DNA of 64,000 nt, from the NCBI RefSeq assembly GCF_016097555.1, contig NC_054706.1, forward strand, positions 54,954,009 through 55,018,008, written 5' to 3'. The notes below the pieces were generated by a model. It worked only from the letters and a program-made list of their open reading frames with translations, was not told where the DNA came from and made no database searches. This document shows positions 45,409 to 56,807 of the stretch, in pieces. Position numbers and translations under genes: made by a program. This DNA comes from Gigantopelta aegis (Eukaryota > Mollusca > Gastropoda > Neomphalida > Peltospiridae). The first letter of the stretch is position 1. Every line of letters begins with the position of its first letter.

Positions 45409-47348
45409 AGGCATATTTGCCAAGTGTTTCTGGTCAATACACACGTGTATACAAACAGTTCGCATTGTATTATACACATAATATAATTTTCATCTGCAAA
45501 TGTTTCGCAAATGATTAAGTTTCCTTAATGCAGAAATAGATGGACAAAGAAATGGCATGTCATCAGCAACCAAAGTTATTTAGAAATACCCCACCAACAT
45601 TTACATCCTATATATCATTATTATTTACTCATAATTTACTAGTGGGGTAAAGGTTATGAATAGGGTTGGGATGGTTACTGGGTGAAATGCCAAATGCGTT
45701 AAGAAAGATACAGTATGGTTGGGTGGAGCAGAATATAAATATCTCACATATTACAGTATATCTAAACTACATGTAGGTAAATATTTTAAAGTTTGTTTAA
45801 ATTGCAAGTTACCTTTAACTTGGGCAAGTTGGCTGTTAATAAATCAAATATGTGAATATCATAAACTCTATAATTTAAATTATTACCTTCTTGATTTACC
45901 GTTTCTTGCATACCGGTTGCATTCTCTCTGAACAATGTTACTGCTAATGAAGTTTGCGATTTTGCCCTGAAAAATAGATATAGCATGTTATACTAAAAAT
46001 TATATATACATATGGGTATGTATACAATAGCAGGATTTAAGCTGCTGTTCACCAAATCTCAAAATGATATTTAAATTCGAATATGGTGAAGATATGTCAT
46101 TACCAATTTACCACAAGCAGACACACACAATACACTGCACATATTCCTGAATCCATGTACATAAATGTATGCTACATGTACAATTGTATCTAATGAACCT
46201 GAAAGTAAAGCTATATGTACGTATTAATATATAATGTATATTGTGTATTTGTAAGCAATCTTAACAATTTAACATTCAAGTGCATGAACAGACAGAACAT
46301 AAGAGTGGGGTTTTATGTAACTAGCAAGGAGATTTAAATAAAGTTAAAATTCCAAATTCTGTTACTAATTGAGCCAAAGTCCAAACCAGTGCTGTTCATC
46401 TTGTATATGTAATGTATAAAGTCAAACTCCTCCGATAAAACCATGATAATACGATATATATTGCTTCAATATATCAATAACTGAGCACTTGTCTAAGATC
46501 ACAATTACGAAATGTGTACCACTGCTACACTATTCAAATTGATTAACATTGCAAACTCTTACTTCATCTAGCCTTCTCTTTGTCGGCAAATCTCTGGAGG
46601 AGATCTGGACGGTTTCAATTCTTTTCAGCTGTTCAGCATCATTATGGGAAGACTGCAGAGTGTAAGTACCCATGCTGTGAAGTGAATAGGTATCTGCCCC
46701 CTTAGCACCAGAATTGTTACGACTGTCTGCCGTATACACCGGATTATCTACTCCTTTTTCTACAGTGTAAGTAGCCGTGCTGTTAAGCGATTCACTAGCT
46801 GGTTTCCAGTTCTTTTTCTTCAACCTCCTCACTTCTGAGTCGTCTACTCCATCTTTGCTCTGTTTGTGTTCACTGGGGGTATGAACGCCATCACCTTGTT
46901 CTCCCATAAGATTCCTCGATGATCGTTTTTTTGTGTGCTTTTTTCGTTTAGAAATCTTCGATAATTTATGTTTATCAGGTGGCTGATAGTCTCCTTTGAA
47001 TGGATCGGTCAGGTCCATGTTGTCAAGCATCTCGTCGCAAGTATTGTGTCGCTCGTACCTGGGTGCTCCAGGTGCACTTGGAGGCATTGTCAACACCGAC
47101 TCGAGATGCTTGTCGTGTCTTGCGCTTGGGGAAACACTGGCTACTGTAGAAGTCATCTCATTATGCTGGTGCTGTGGACTTGTTTCTTCGCTTGAGAATC
47201 CCTTTTTCAATCGTTTTCTTTCTGACTCTGGTGGAGCTTGAGTCTCACCATGGTGGATCTCATCGAGTCTGGAAGACTTACTGTCTTCTGACATGTCCAG
47301 CGTCCACTGATTGACTCTGTGATCAGGAGAACCAGACGTAGAAGACAT
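35927..47348 (-). CDS. TRPM-family cation channel, N-terminal part (9 exons)
   Basis: Nine exons join in frame on the minus strand: 47348-46563, 45966-45887, 45250-45076, 44460-44280, 43648-43482, 39992-39791, 39387-39219, 37526-37370 and 36002-35927, about 664 codons. After a 262-residue charged, Ser-rich N terminus, exons 2-8 give the TRPM homology region (SLOG/LSDAT fold): ECNRYARNGKSR, KLLISVTGSAKRFEM, GAWIITGCTETGIM, TYFIFVDNGTENIY, VLLVVEGGVNTMATV, VVVIEGTGKAADF. Exon 9 (DIDRAILYALLK) begins the next homology block. TRPM proteins are plasma-membrane, often Ca2+-permeable channels whose cytosolic SLOG region binds ligands. The transmembrane, pore and C-terminal exons were not found. The closest TRPM subtype cannot be set from this half; a TRPM2-like type is possible. 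Confidence 0.9.
36003..37369 (-). other. TRPM intron 8
   Basis: AT-rich intron with one SINE (36038-36285) at its 3' side; nothing else recognised. Confidence 0.6.
36038..36285 (-). repeat. SINE, first family, head-truncated
   Basis: Reversed tail (TTTAATGATGCACTCAACAC) through the middle (GATCTTTTATATGCACCATT); stops before the tRNA-like promoter. Confidence 0.8.
37370..37526 (-). CDS. TRPM exon 8 (157 bp)
   Basis: PEKTHFPKGFDEYMKDNARK, then CLCSLKELLQYRRL; phase 2 to 0. Acceptor ATGTTTTAG, donor CTG/GTATGT. It fits the charged linker after the SLOG region. Confidence 0.75.
37527..39218 (-). other. TRPM intron 7 with SINE
   Basis: Contains a degraded SINE fragment (about 37640-37790, minus) and one complete SINE (37868). 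A 32-bp duplication TTTTTCCAGCATTCTTAAAA recurs around 38513 and 38548. Confidence 0.6.
37868..38183 (+). repeat. complete SINE with 13-bp target duplication
   Basis: Best-preserved copy: head GCGAAACGTAGCCCAGTGGT, B-box region GGGATCGATCCC, tail GTTGAGTGCGTCATTAAATA ending in TTCTTTCTTTC. It is flanked by the direct repeat TTCAAAATTCACT (37855-37867 and 38184-38196), the signature of LINE-mediated insertion. It is antisense to the TRPM gene. Confidence 0.95.
39219..39387 (-). CDS. TRPM exon 7 (169 bp)
   Basis: VHVPNVLLVVEGGVNTMATV, TLVVVIEGTGKAADFISL; phase 1 to 2. The donor (AAAGA/GTTGGT) is weak, but it gives the phase needed by exon 8. Confidence 0.85.
39791..39992 (-). CDS. TRPM exon 6 (202 bp)
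   Basis: LDHNNTYFIFVDNGTENIYR, then FRTALESYIS; phase 0 to 1. The donor A/GTACGT was preferred over read-through because it joins the next exon in frame. Confidence 0.9.
40605..40919 (-). repeat. SINE with 10-bp target duplication
   Basis: Complete minus-strand copy flanked by ACTTGTGAAT at 40595-40604 and 40920-40929. Its head ends GGGCTACGTCTCGCCCC. Confidence 0.92.
41334..41585 (-). pseudogene. hAT transposase C-terminal remnant
   Basis: The peptide CERVLSAVRLNKSWNRSSLG then SDTLQSLLMVKSKG follows the hAT dimerisation-domain pattern C-E-R-x-(F/L)-S-A-(L/V)-K-x-x-K-x-x-x-R-S-x-(M/L)-x-x-x-x-L-x-x-L. Only this end is left; stops and frame loss surround it. Confidence 0.55.
43482..43648 (-). 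CDS. TRPM exon 5 (167 bp)
   Basis: AWIITGCTETGIMQIVGEAI, then LVALGIATWGIISNR; phase 1 to 0. Where most relatives have GGT-x-TG this reads GCTETG. Confidence 0.9.
44280..44460 (-). CDS. TRPM exon 4 (181 bp)
   Basis: YVRLDSDTDLENVWKIL, LPIPKLLISVTGSAKRF, KQGLCHAATST; phase 0 to 1. LLISVTG is the SLOG nucleotide-binding-fold strand and loop. Confidence 0.9.
44602..44888 (-). repeat. degraded SINE in TRPM intron
   Basis: Reversed variant tail (GTTTGTTTTGATTAAAGACA), middle (GGATATTTTATATGCACCAT) and head (CCTTTACCACTGGGTTATAT), with several internal deletions. Confidence 0.75.
45076..45250 (-). CDS. TRPM exon 3 (175 bp)
   Basis: NACQCRREVHWHVKKGLE, then DSFGEIFFRGFSHDTQNSP; phase 2 to 0. The C-x-C-(x)n-H-W and D-(S/A)-FG-x-I-x-F patterns are typical of TRPMs. 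Confidence 0.85.
45327..45348 (+). other. potential G-quadruplex
   Basis: Four G runs separated by one or two bases (GGGGGTGGGGTGGGGGAAGG continuing), in TRPM intron 2, next to a (TA)n tract at 45377-45406. Confidence 0.5.
45887..45966 (-). CDS. TRPM exon 2 (80 bp)
   Basis: Reads GKIANFISSNIVQRECNRYA, the conserved start of the TRPM homology region; phase 0 to 2. Acceptor ATTTTTCAG, donor AGAAG/GTAATA. Confidence 0.85.
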
Positions 47349-47610
47349 AATTGTGGGTCTGAACGGAGAATTTGAAGAATCTCTGGCCACAGGATCATGC
47401 GAATGGTCACCGAAATGCCGATGATGTGGAGGTTTTGATATGCCTGAATGAAAGTCTTCAGTATCAAATGTGTGACTGTTTGCTCATAATGTAAATGGGA
47501 TGTGCATCAAAGAGTCTTTGAATAAGATGAATGTCAATTGAAGGTACAGATACAGGTATGTCAGTGATGGACAATAATTAAGTTGATTGTGTTGTTGATT
47601 CCATGTTGAT
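46563..47610 (-). CDS. TRPM exon 1 (first coding exon, with 5' leader)
   Basis: A strong acceptor (CTTTTTCTTTTTCAG) at 47611 implies at least one upstream non-coding exon. The first in-frame ATG is 47348; from there 786 bp end in phase 0 at donor GAA/GTAAGA. The leader contains several short upstream ORFs, at least three with early stops. The coding part is rich in Ser, Lys and His, with a basic stretch (KISKRKKHTKKRSSR), and probably disordered. Confidence 0.8.
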
Positions 47611-48184
47611 CTGAAAAAGAAAAAGTACACAAACATTTATTGTATAATCAGATGTTAATGCTATAACTTTTAAAACAATTCCAGACAAAAGAGAATAATA
47701 TATATGATTACAATAAATGATTTATGGTTACAAATATTTACAATAAAATGACTAACTATGGTCCTTTCCACAGAGAGCACCTTTTTAATACTAGTATTCG
47801 AATGTTATTTATTACCCATATGGACAGAGAGAAGTGGGGAAAGAAAAATGGTCTTTCCCTAAGGAAAGGAAAAAACATTTCTTCCTTTAAATAAGTTTTG
47901 ACGTCATAAAGAGTGCTTCACTATATAGGCGGTTAATTGTGTGTAAGAATAGTTACCTAGCAGTCGTGTCAACAACTACATATATGATGCAACATTTCTG
48001 TCTCTTGTTCTCAACTTATGGCACACACACATTTACCCTCTGCACCCAAGTAAATACTAAACACATTAGTCCATTATTATAGTTTCTGAGGTACAAGCAT
48101 ACCTTTTTTGTTTAATACATTATACATTTGGGCTATATGTCCGTAGGAACAATATCTGGAGTCGGGGAGGGGACAAAATCTCTA
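47611..48184. other. region upstream of TRPM exon 1
   Basis: Contains the acceptor of exon 1 and presumably intron; no 5' exon or promoter could be recognised. Confidence 0.4.
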
Positions 48185-48189
48185 GTAGT

Positions 48190-48362
48190 CAGGGCCGTAG
48201 CTAGCGGGGGGGGGGGGGGGGGCAACTGCCAGAAAAACATCCGGAAAGCATTATAGAAACTTAAAGACAATTCTCTTCTTAACTATTTAAGGAGTTTTAG
48301 ACTATTAACTATTCAGTTGCCCCCCCCCCCCCCCCAAACAAAAAATCCTAGCTACGGCCCTG
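48190..48362. mobile_element. 173-bp MITE with poly-G/poly-C arms
   Basis: Ends CAGGGCCGTAGCTAG and CTAGCTACGGCCCTG are perfect inverted repeats. The arms continue into a poly-G run and a poly-C run next to CAACTG and CAGTTG. A 5-bp target duplication GTAGT lies at 48185-48189 and 48363-48367. No ORF. Confidence 0.85.
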
Positions 48363-48589
48363 GTAGTAGGGACAGTCTTGGGAGGGAGGGGAGAAGCCAT
48401 ATTTATAAAGAGAGAAAGTAGAAGAAAACAACCTATATTTTTGTGCTAGACACATTTGCTAAAAATAATAATAATAATATTAATAATAAAGAAGAAGAAA
48501 ACAAAAAAAGTTCAAACAGGAACTTATACAGACACACATTTGCAAAAACAAACCCACCAAAAAAAGTTTAAACAAGAACCTATAATATT

Positions 48590-48985
48590 AATTATAATTA
48601 TTATATATATGTGTGCAATTTAATGGTATATACCTTTATTCTAAAATTTAAAAAAATAATAATAATAATAAATAAGATGTAGTAGCCCAAGTATGGCAAA
48701 AATAAATACAAGTATAGAGAATGTCCTAACAATTCTAAAATTAGATTAAATGAAAAATGAAGACCACACAAATTTGATGATAAAAATAGCATACTCTTTA
48801 TTCAAGAACTGGATGCATCAGTTTCTTTTTTTCATGGAAGTCGGTGGAATTTTATTTACAGTATAATGTGGAATTTTTATCATTGCACATGCTTTAACCA
48901 TTTGGTTGCTATTAACGTCGGTTAGTGTCGACAAGCAACAACATTAAACTCAACGTAGTCACATTCTGTGTGGGAAACCATGATG
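48590..48985. repeat. duplicated segment 1a
   Basis: Matches 53360-53825 with small differences (shared AAATGAAGACCACACAAATT, TTATTCAAGAACTGGATGCA, GTATAATGTGGAATTTTTAT). No coding sign. Confidence 0.8.
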
Positions 48986-49062
48986 GCGTTCCGTTCCGTA
49001 CCCGTTCCGTCAGTGACCCCCTCCCCCCGCCACTCCCAAAGTCGTTCCTACAGGCCTGTCAT

Positions 49063-49179
<117 letters not shown>

Positions 49180-49199
49180 TGCGTGCGTGCGTGAAAATA

Positions 49200-50204
49200 T
49201 CACCTATTTAATGTAGAGTTATGCAACAAACATGGACCAGTAACAGATCCACCCTCCCGTTAAAACAGAGTATTTTTATGTAATGAATTCAGTAGACTTG
49301 TACACTGTTACCTACACCACTTCTGGTACGTACAAGAGATGAGTCAAAATTTCCTCCACCACTGGTTCATGGTCCTCAGATTCTGTACACTTCACTTTGG
49401 CAAACTCAGTATTGTACAAGTGTTAAAACGTCTTCAGCTTTCTGATTTTCTTGAATAATAGTATGAATAGTTAGGTTGATCCAACGAATAAACTAGTTTA
49501 TTTTCCTGTATATTGTATACAATATAGTTTACACTTGAAAAATATTTCAACTAGGCCCCTACATTGCATATAGAAGGTGGAATAAATGTGATTAAAAATA
49601 GCCGTGCTGTTGCTAGTGTCAACACTGCATAAATACTGATTGCGTTTGCCACATGTCATAATCGCTGGAACATATTTGTATTTTAGTCTTTACATAAGGG
49701 AAATTAATGTTATATTAAACGCCTTTCTCACACTCGAATGCGTAAAAGAAGAAAGGATTTTCAAAGGACGTCAGCTGCGCAGTGACAATAAGCGGGAGTA
49801 GTCAAACGGGTTCGGCCAATATCGTCTGCATTTTTTCGCCTTTGACTTCGCGATCATTTCAAGGGACACTGTGATATTCGGAGTTTGTCGGTGACACAGT
49901 TCCAGGGATTAAAAACGTCTTACGTATTCACATAACAACATAAAGACATAAATATTTATACGATCGATAGAAAAAAGCGATTATGAGATTTGTCAATGTT
50001 ATCAATATAACTAAGAACAGTATTTAGAGAAATGATTTTATCATGAGTGCAAGATCATGGTGGGTAGGTGAAAAAAACCACAGCATAATTTTATAACTTG
50101 AAACATTACCAAGAAATAAAATTGTTATGACATAGGCCTACTGAAATTGTTTTGAAGAGCTATGTAGGCTACAGTTATAAAAATACGAACTTGACCTTTT
50201 GTGT
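49200..50204. other. non-coding DNA
   Basis: No exon, RNA gene or transposon border recognised. Confidence 0.4.
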
Positions 50205-50367
50205 TGAATGGTGCATATAAAAGATCTAAGTCTTGCTACTAATGGAACAAAATGTAGCGGGTTCCCTCTCTAGGACTAGATATCAAAATTACCAAATGTT
50301 TGACATCCAATAACTGATGATTAATGTGCTCTAGTGGTATCGTTAAACAAACAAATTTTAACTTTTA
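50205..50367 (+). repeat. SINE tail fragment
   Basis: Variant SINE middle and tail (GGTGCATATAAAAGATCT, AAATGTTTGACATCCAATAA, GATTAATGTGCTCTAGTGGT), head missing. Confidence 0.7.
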
Positions 50368-50394
50368 ACTCGACCTTTTTTCTTTCTTTGTTTT

Positions 50395-50865
50395 AGTTTA
50401 TAGGGTGTATACCACCAAATCAAATCCCATAGACGACGCTAAAACGCATACATGCAGCGTATCAATCGACATATACACCACGGATACTAATACTACCACC
50501 CTCAACCTTATATTGAATCAGAAAAAAAAATGGAGGTGAAGCTGCTCATTTCAGAGGTGACGAGTAGCGTCTATGACTACTCTAATTCCGCAAAAAAAAA
50601 ATTGAGTACCTTTTTTTTTTTTACAGTTACCCCATATATGTTTCAAGCACAAAGTTACTTGACAATGGTACCAGATGAAATAAAATTGCATACATTTTTG
50701 CCCAGATGAAACTATTAGTTTTTTTGGGTTTTTTTACAACAAACACACCCACATTTATACCAATGACAGGACTTGTGGTATTAACCGCTCTGTCAAAACA
50801 TGGGTGCACCTCGAACTTTGACCCAGCTGGAAGTTATATGGTTTAGTACTACCTAAAAGTGCCCT
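50395..50865. repeat. dispersed repeat, copy 1 (segment 1b)
   Basis: Aligns with 54893-55345: AAATCCCATAG, AAATTGCATACATTTTT, ACAGGACTTGTGGT, CACCTCGAACTTTGACCCAG. Peptides read from both copies are similar only because the DNA is. Confidence 0.8.
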
Positions 50866-51816
50866 TTTTCCTTTAGCTGGAGAAACCTCTATATACATTA
50901 CTGTGTCCTGATTTACTGTTCACGGGTCACCTAGCATGTGCGGTTGTAGAATGTTTATGGAGGGGTGTAACATTTCGGGGGGGGGGGGGGGGGAGGTCCC
51001 AAGACTCTAAAACCCGAACTTCCGAATGAGCGAGATCTGTGGGGGATCCGGGGACATGCTTTACGAAAATGTTTGAAATAAAGGTGTTCAGAGACGAATT
51101 TCACGGCGATGTAGTGTTGTTTTGCTACTTTTCTGTTTGAAATATTGTGTGTGATAAAGATTTGTGAAATTTATCAATCACATAAGTGAGACCGTTCTAG
51201 ATTTAGGACATCTTTTTGTTTAATATCTGAATAAATACCAAACCAGTCGTTTCCTTTTGACTGGAAATTTATTAGAGTTTATGGCGATAAAAATGCAGAC
51301 TGATTTTACTCGGATCAGTTGATTATAATAACCGTATGCTTTCCTGAACAACATGAATCCAAGGTGTTACAGCTTGTAGCTCGTTGCTTGTTGTTTAGGC
51401 AGGGTTTATGGACCAAATCGTTCTAGGGCTGAACTTCAACACATTGAAAAACTAAGTCCACCACACACCAAATTACGGAGAGTGTTTGCAAGTTTCTGAG
51501 TGACACAAGACTTCAGTTTGTTGTAACAGCAAAGTCATATTTTAAATATTAGAATGTGTTTTGTTGTATTTTTCTTAGTGTCTATCTAATAGGGAAAAGC
51601 AAAAAAAAAACAAATGTGGGGGGCAAAGTTGAGATTTTATGCTGTTACATGTATATTCATAAAGTGGGAATTTAGAAAAGGGGGATTTGAAGGCAGGTTC
51701 CGTCCTGTGTACCCATGCACACGTTTTTGTATACTAGGGTTATCATAGCTATAAACAGTGTCAACACGAACGCATTGAGTATTAAACAGTATATATATAT
51801 ATATATATATCATTGC

Positions 51817-51855
<39 letters not shown>

Positions 51856-52192
51856 TAATAATAATAATATATTTCTCCCATCCCTAGCCATGCAAGACAG
51901 GCGTATTCCATGACGTCAGCCCATGCGGAATAAATCGGTATTGCCTTGCATGACCACGTGACGTCTTTTGTTTGAGCTGATATTAACATTGGGTCATGTC
52001 ACGTAAACGGCAAAATAACGCAAGAAATGTTTGTTTTTTATATTTCATAAAAACAAGGAAACCTGCTGTCAGTGTCATAATGAAATTATAGTATCATTTT
52101 CGGTTTATACTTTTAGTATAAACCATTTTTGGGTACGATCTTTTCAATGGTTATGATGATTTTATTGTAAGATAAAAAAAAAAAAAAATGTA
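50866..52192. other. non-coding DNA
   Basis: Holds a poly-G run (50979-50993), a (TA)n/(AAT)n microsatellite at 51790-51875 and a cAMP-element-like TGACGTCA-type cluster near 51910-51965 (ATGACGTCAG, CACGTGACGTC). No gene recognised. Confidence 0.4.
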
Positions 52193-52834
52193 AAGTCCGA
52201 ACCAAAATTGCTCTCCTACCTTTATTTTTCGTTAGATTTTATCCACATTTTGTTCAGACAGAAATCTTGAAAAAAAAACCCATTACATTGACACAGATTC
52301 CACATACTAGATGATAACCATGTCACCTATATCGACTTCGCTGAGATCGCATAGGGCAAAAAGCATGTAATTTTGTGCCGGCTGCCATTTATACTTTTTA
52401 TGGAATATTCTCCAAGAGAGGTGAAAGGATATGACTTAATCTAACAACGTCATAACATGTTATGATATAAAAGCAAACGTGATGACGTCATATTAATTTA
52501 TTGTTATTATTTTTTTATTTATTTAAAGATACCACTAGAGATCATTGATTTTATATTAATTATGTCACATACTTTGGAGGCTTTCACCCCTCTTGAAGAG
52601 TATTCCATAAAAAAACAAAATGGCAGAAGGCAGAAAACTGCATGTATTTTGCCCTATGCTATCTCAGCGAAGTCGATACTGGCGACATCGTTACAGTCTC
52701 ATATGTGGAATCTGTGTCACTGGTGTGTGTTTTTTTCCACAACTTGTGTCTGGACAAAATTTGGGGGAAATGTAAGGTAATTAAATGCAGGAGAGTAATT
52801 TATTGTAGTTGTTAACAATTTGGTTCGGACTTAG
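52193..52834. repeat. long inverted repeat
   Basis: Arms of about 235-255 bp (52193-52426 and 52581-52834) are imperfect reverse complements: AAGTCCGAACCA with TGGTTCGGACTTA, ATCGACTTCGCTGAGAT with its complement, and the inner CAAGAG end. The loop is about 155 bp and contains TGATGACGTCAT. It could fold into a long hairpin in RNA. Confidence 0.8.
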
Positions 52835-52909
52835 GTTTTTCACGTTTCCACAAAATGCTTGTTTTTCATCTACTGGATGGGAGAAATATAATCCTCCATT
52901 ATGTATCCT

Positions 52910-53021
52910 TGTGGGACAGGGCTATTCCACCTTCGGATACATAATATGATGTCAAAGACTCGGCAAGCCTCGTCCCTGACAACAAATAATGTACCCTCGG
53001 GTGGAATAGCCCTGTCCCACA
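52910..53021. repeat. 22-bp perfect inverted repeat element
   Basis: GTGGGACAGGGCTATTCCAC at 52911 and its complement near 53001 enclose 68 bp. A MITE-like hairpin next to the (TA)n tract. Confidence 0.75.
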
Positions 53022-53041
53022 TGGACACATATGAAGTATTC

Positions 53042-53178
<137 letters not shown>

Positions 53179-53359
53179 TACTGACTTCCCCCTCATATCT
53201 CAGTACACGTGTAGACAAACGTCCTATGCGGCAACTGGTAAACTATTCACTGCAGCGTATACTATAGATCGCCCTGTGTAGGAACGTCCTGTGTAGGAAT
53301 GTCCTATGCAGAACCGGTAAGGTTTTGGTCCCTTGTGGCTACAGACACATTTAAACAAG

Positions 53360-53825
<466 letters not shown>

Positions 53826-54059
53826 GGGAAGCTGAAGTTGGTTCTGACAGAACAACATTCAACATTCAGGTGTTTTTTTTTAATTATACAACATTCTTCA
53901 AAATTTACGATACACATTTAGGTGTATGTTATTGGTGAATCGAGGGTGGCTTAGGGATGTAAAATAATCTAGTGAGGCTCGGAAATAAAGCACAGAGCTA
54001 AGTCTCGCCGAACTCTACAAAACAAAATGATTATATAGCAAATGAATCAACAACATACG

Positions 54060-54775
54060 CACACATCTGAAACTAAACAGAATGATTATGATATGATAAA
54101 CAGGTGTTCAGTAGTGCACATCCCACAGATATATAACAAATACTGGGTGGCTCAGGGGCATCTTTCAACGTAACACCATACTCGTTTGCATTCACGCAGC
54201 TCTGAAATTGAACATAGAAAGTTTATGAAATTCTTTAGATCCATCTGAAACTAAACATAGAATGTTTATCATATGATAAATAAGTGTTCAGCAGTGCACA
54301 TTAAACCCATATATAACAAACACGGGGTGGCTCAGGCGCATCTTTTGAGGTAACGCCCCAGCCAAATATATGGTACACAGTGTAACTATACCATACTCGT
54401 TTGCTGTCACGCAGCTCTGAAACTGAACATAGAAAGTTTATGAAATTCTACAGATCTATCCTATAGTGCACGTTACTTGGTAATGTGAAGAGTCTAGGTG
54501 GCTCAATACTCTATCTGGACGTGACGCCCCGTTAAAGGTCGAAATTCGAAGATCAGCTCAATATTCCGATCAGACCCACAATTCTGAAACTAAAGATAGA
54601 ATGTTTATCATATGATAAATAACTGTTCATTAGTGCACATCCAACCCATATATAACAAAAATGGGGTGTCTCAGGGCAACTTTCCAAGTAACGCCCCATC
54701 ACTGTATATGGAACACAGTGTAAAATCAAGGTAACAACAATTCTAAAACTAAACATAGAAACGTCACTTATTATT
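54060..54775. repeat. degenerate tandem repeat (three copies)
   Basis: Three diverged copies (starting near 54067, 54243 and 54585) of a unit with TCTGAAACTAAA, ATCATATGATAAA, GTGCACAT, CATATATAACAAA and GGGGTGGCTCAGG, with variable spacers. Confidence 0.75.
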
Positions 54776-54892
54776 ACTGACGAACAGAATAATCCTACAG
54801 ACATTTCTTTTCGCTATATTTTTAAGACACACATTTATATAATTCCACTGTGCTGGATTCCTGAGTCATGACACGTGACAATAGGCGAAGTT

Positions 54893-55345
54893 ATAGGTTG
54901 GACTATATCAATTAAAATCCCATAGGCGACCATGTTAACGTTTGTGTTTAAAAACACTATATGCAATATATCAACCAAACCATGACCTATCAGTACTACA
55001 ACCCCTACCTTAAAGTATTAACTGCAGAAAATGGTACCTTTCATGGCTCATTTTCGGTATAACCAGATGTTTTTACAACACCTCTAGTTTCGCACAAAAT
55101 TTGAGTACGTTTTTTTACAGGTGCCCCATACATGTTCCAAGCACAAGGCTACTTGACACGGTGGTACTACATCAAATAAAATTGCATACATTTTTAGCCC
55201 ACATGAAACTAATATTTTTTTATAACCAACACACTCACATTTATAACCAATCACAGGACTTGTGGTGTTAACTTCTCTATCAAAAGTCCGGTGCACCTCG
55301 AACTTTGACCCAGCCGGAAACTAATTGGTTTAGTGCTACCTATAA
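54893..55345. repeat. dispersed repeat, copy 2 (segment 2b)
   Basis: Partner of 50395-50865, same orientation and same order relative to segment 2a. Confidence 0.8.
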
Positions 55346-56027
55346 TGGCGAACATCGATAGTTATACAGGCGCATATACAAATACATGTATGACATGAAC
55401 ATAGTAGTGTTTTAAATACATTTAGCATATATAGCCCCTTTAATGCTGTTTGAAATTTAATCACGTAATGTTAAGTTACAGATTTCACATTTATCATATT
55501 TGATCATGATACCAATGTCCGACCTAATATCAAATGTCACGTATTATCATAATACATGCATGCACCACCAATGCGGGGAATATAATGGGACTATAGGCGA
55601 AACGAAGTCAAATTATCTAAAACGTTTATGCAGTTGATTTCATTATCCATTTACATATTATTGTGTTTACTTGTATGTTATTATGTTATTAGTAAATGGA
55701 TCCAATCATGATTAAAATGTCAATACTTCTACTCTGAAAGTGAATAAGATCTCTGAAAATAGGAATTTTTTGTTCAGACCTGATTGTCAGAAGCGAATGT
55801 GTCCAATTTCAAAAATATCCTCGTTTGTACCATAGTTCTGTTAATGAAGTGTGTATTTAAAAGCATTATTTTCTGTTTCATTCTCTCATTATCAAGTCTA
55901 ACAGCCGTAATAATTTGAGAGGTCCTAAATGTAGCAGATATTATCATATAGTGAACAGCTGGCTGTGCTACAAAATTCAAACCCAACACACAGTTTTATT
56001 TTGTGATTATCTGTATTATTTATCTCT

Positions 56028-56058
<31 letters not shown>

Positions 56059-56139
56059 TGCTAGTTTTATTTTGATAAACGGTGAATTGTATTTATTTTG
56101 TGATTATCTGCATTATTTATCTCTCTCTGTGTGTGTCCG
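55346..56139. other. non-coding DNA
   Basis: AT-rich. Two near-identical 35-bp stretches (TTTTGTGATTATCTG at about 55999 and 56098) with short GTGCG repeats between. No gene. Confidence 0.4.
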
Positions 56140-56340
56140 CTACATTTTTTCCCATTAGTAGCATGGGATCTTTTATATTCACCATCCCACAGACAGGATA
56201 GCACATACCATGGCTTTTGCTATACCAGTCGTGGTGCACTGCCAGGATCGAGAAATAGCCCAATGGGCCCACAGACAGTGACCAATCCCAAACCGACCGC
56301 GCATCAAGCGAGCGCTTTACCACTGGGCTACGTCCAACCA
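56140..56340 (-). repeat. SINE, minus orientation, tail-truncated
   Basis: GGGATCTTTTATATTCACCA, then reversed head GCGCTTTACCACTGGGCTAC. Confidence 0.8.
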
Positions 56341-56413
56341 CATGTATGAAATTGAATGTTGGTATATGGGTGGGTTGGTATGTAGGTACGTACGTGGGTG
56401 GGTCGATGAATGG

Positions 56414-56690
56414 TTTAAAGTTTGGTTCGATTAACGACAACTCTAGAACACATTTATTAATTTCTGAATCACCGGCTAGAGTGTTAGAGAGGAAACCCAT
56501 CATTTAGTAGCAAGGGGTCTTTTGTATACATAATCCCACAGAATGAATAGGTCATATCACGTTATTTGATATACCACTCGTGGCGCACTGGCTGGGACGA
56601 TAAATAGTCTAATGGGTCCACCTACGGGGATCGATCCTAGACAGACCGCATATCAGGCGACTTATTTACCAATGGGCTACGTCCTGCCTC
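56414..56690 (-). repeat. SINE variant, minus orientation
   Basis: Reversed tail GGTTCGATTAACGACAACTC to head ACCAATGGGCTACGTCCTGC; diverged. Confidence 0.8.
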
Positions 56691-56807
56691 GGATGAATGG
56701 ATGGATGCTGTATGCATGCAAGCATGTATATTTGTGTGTGTTCACGCGTGCCTGTATGTGTATCTGGCTATGTCCCAGTTTTGGCGATAAATTAATGTTG
56801 ACTACCG

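Noticed and set aside
46968..47241. Plus-strand ORFs opposite TRPM exon 1
   Set aside because: Antisense shadows without conserved motifs or splice support.
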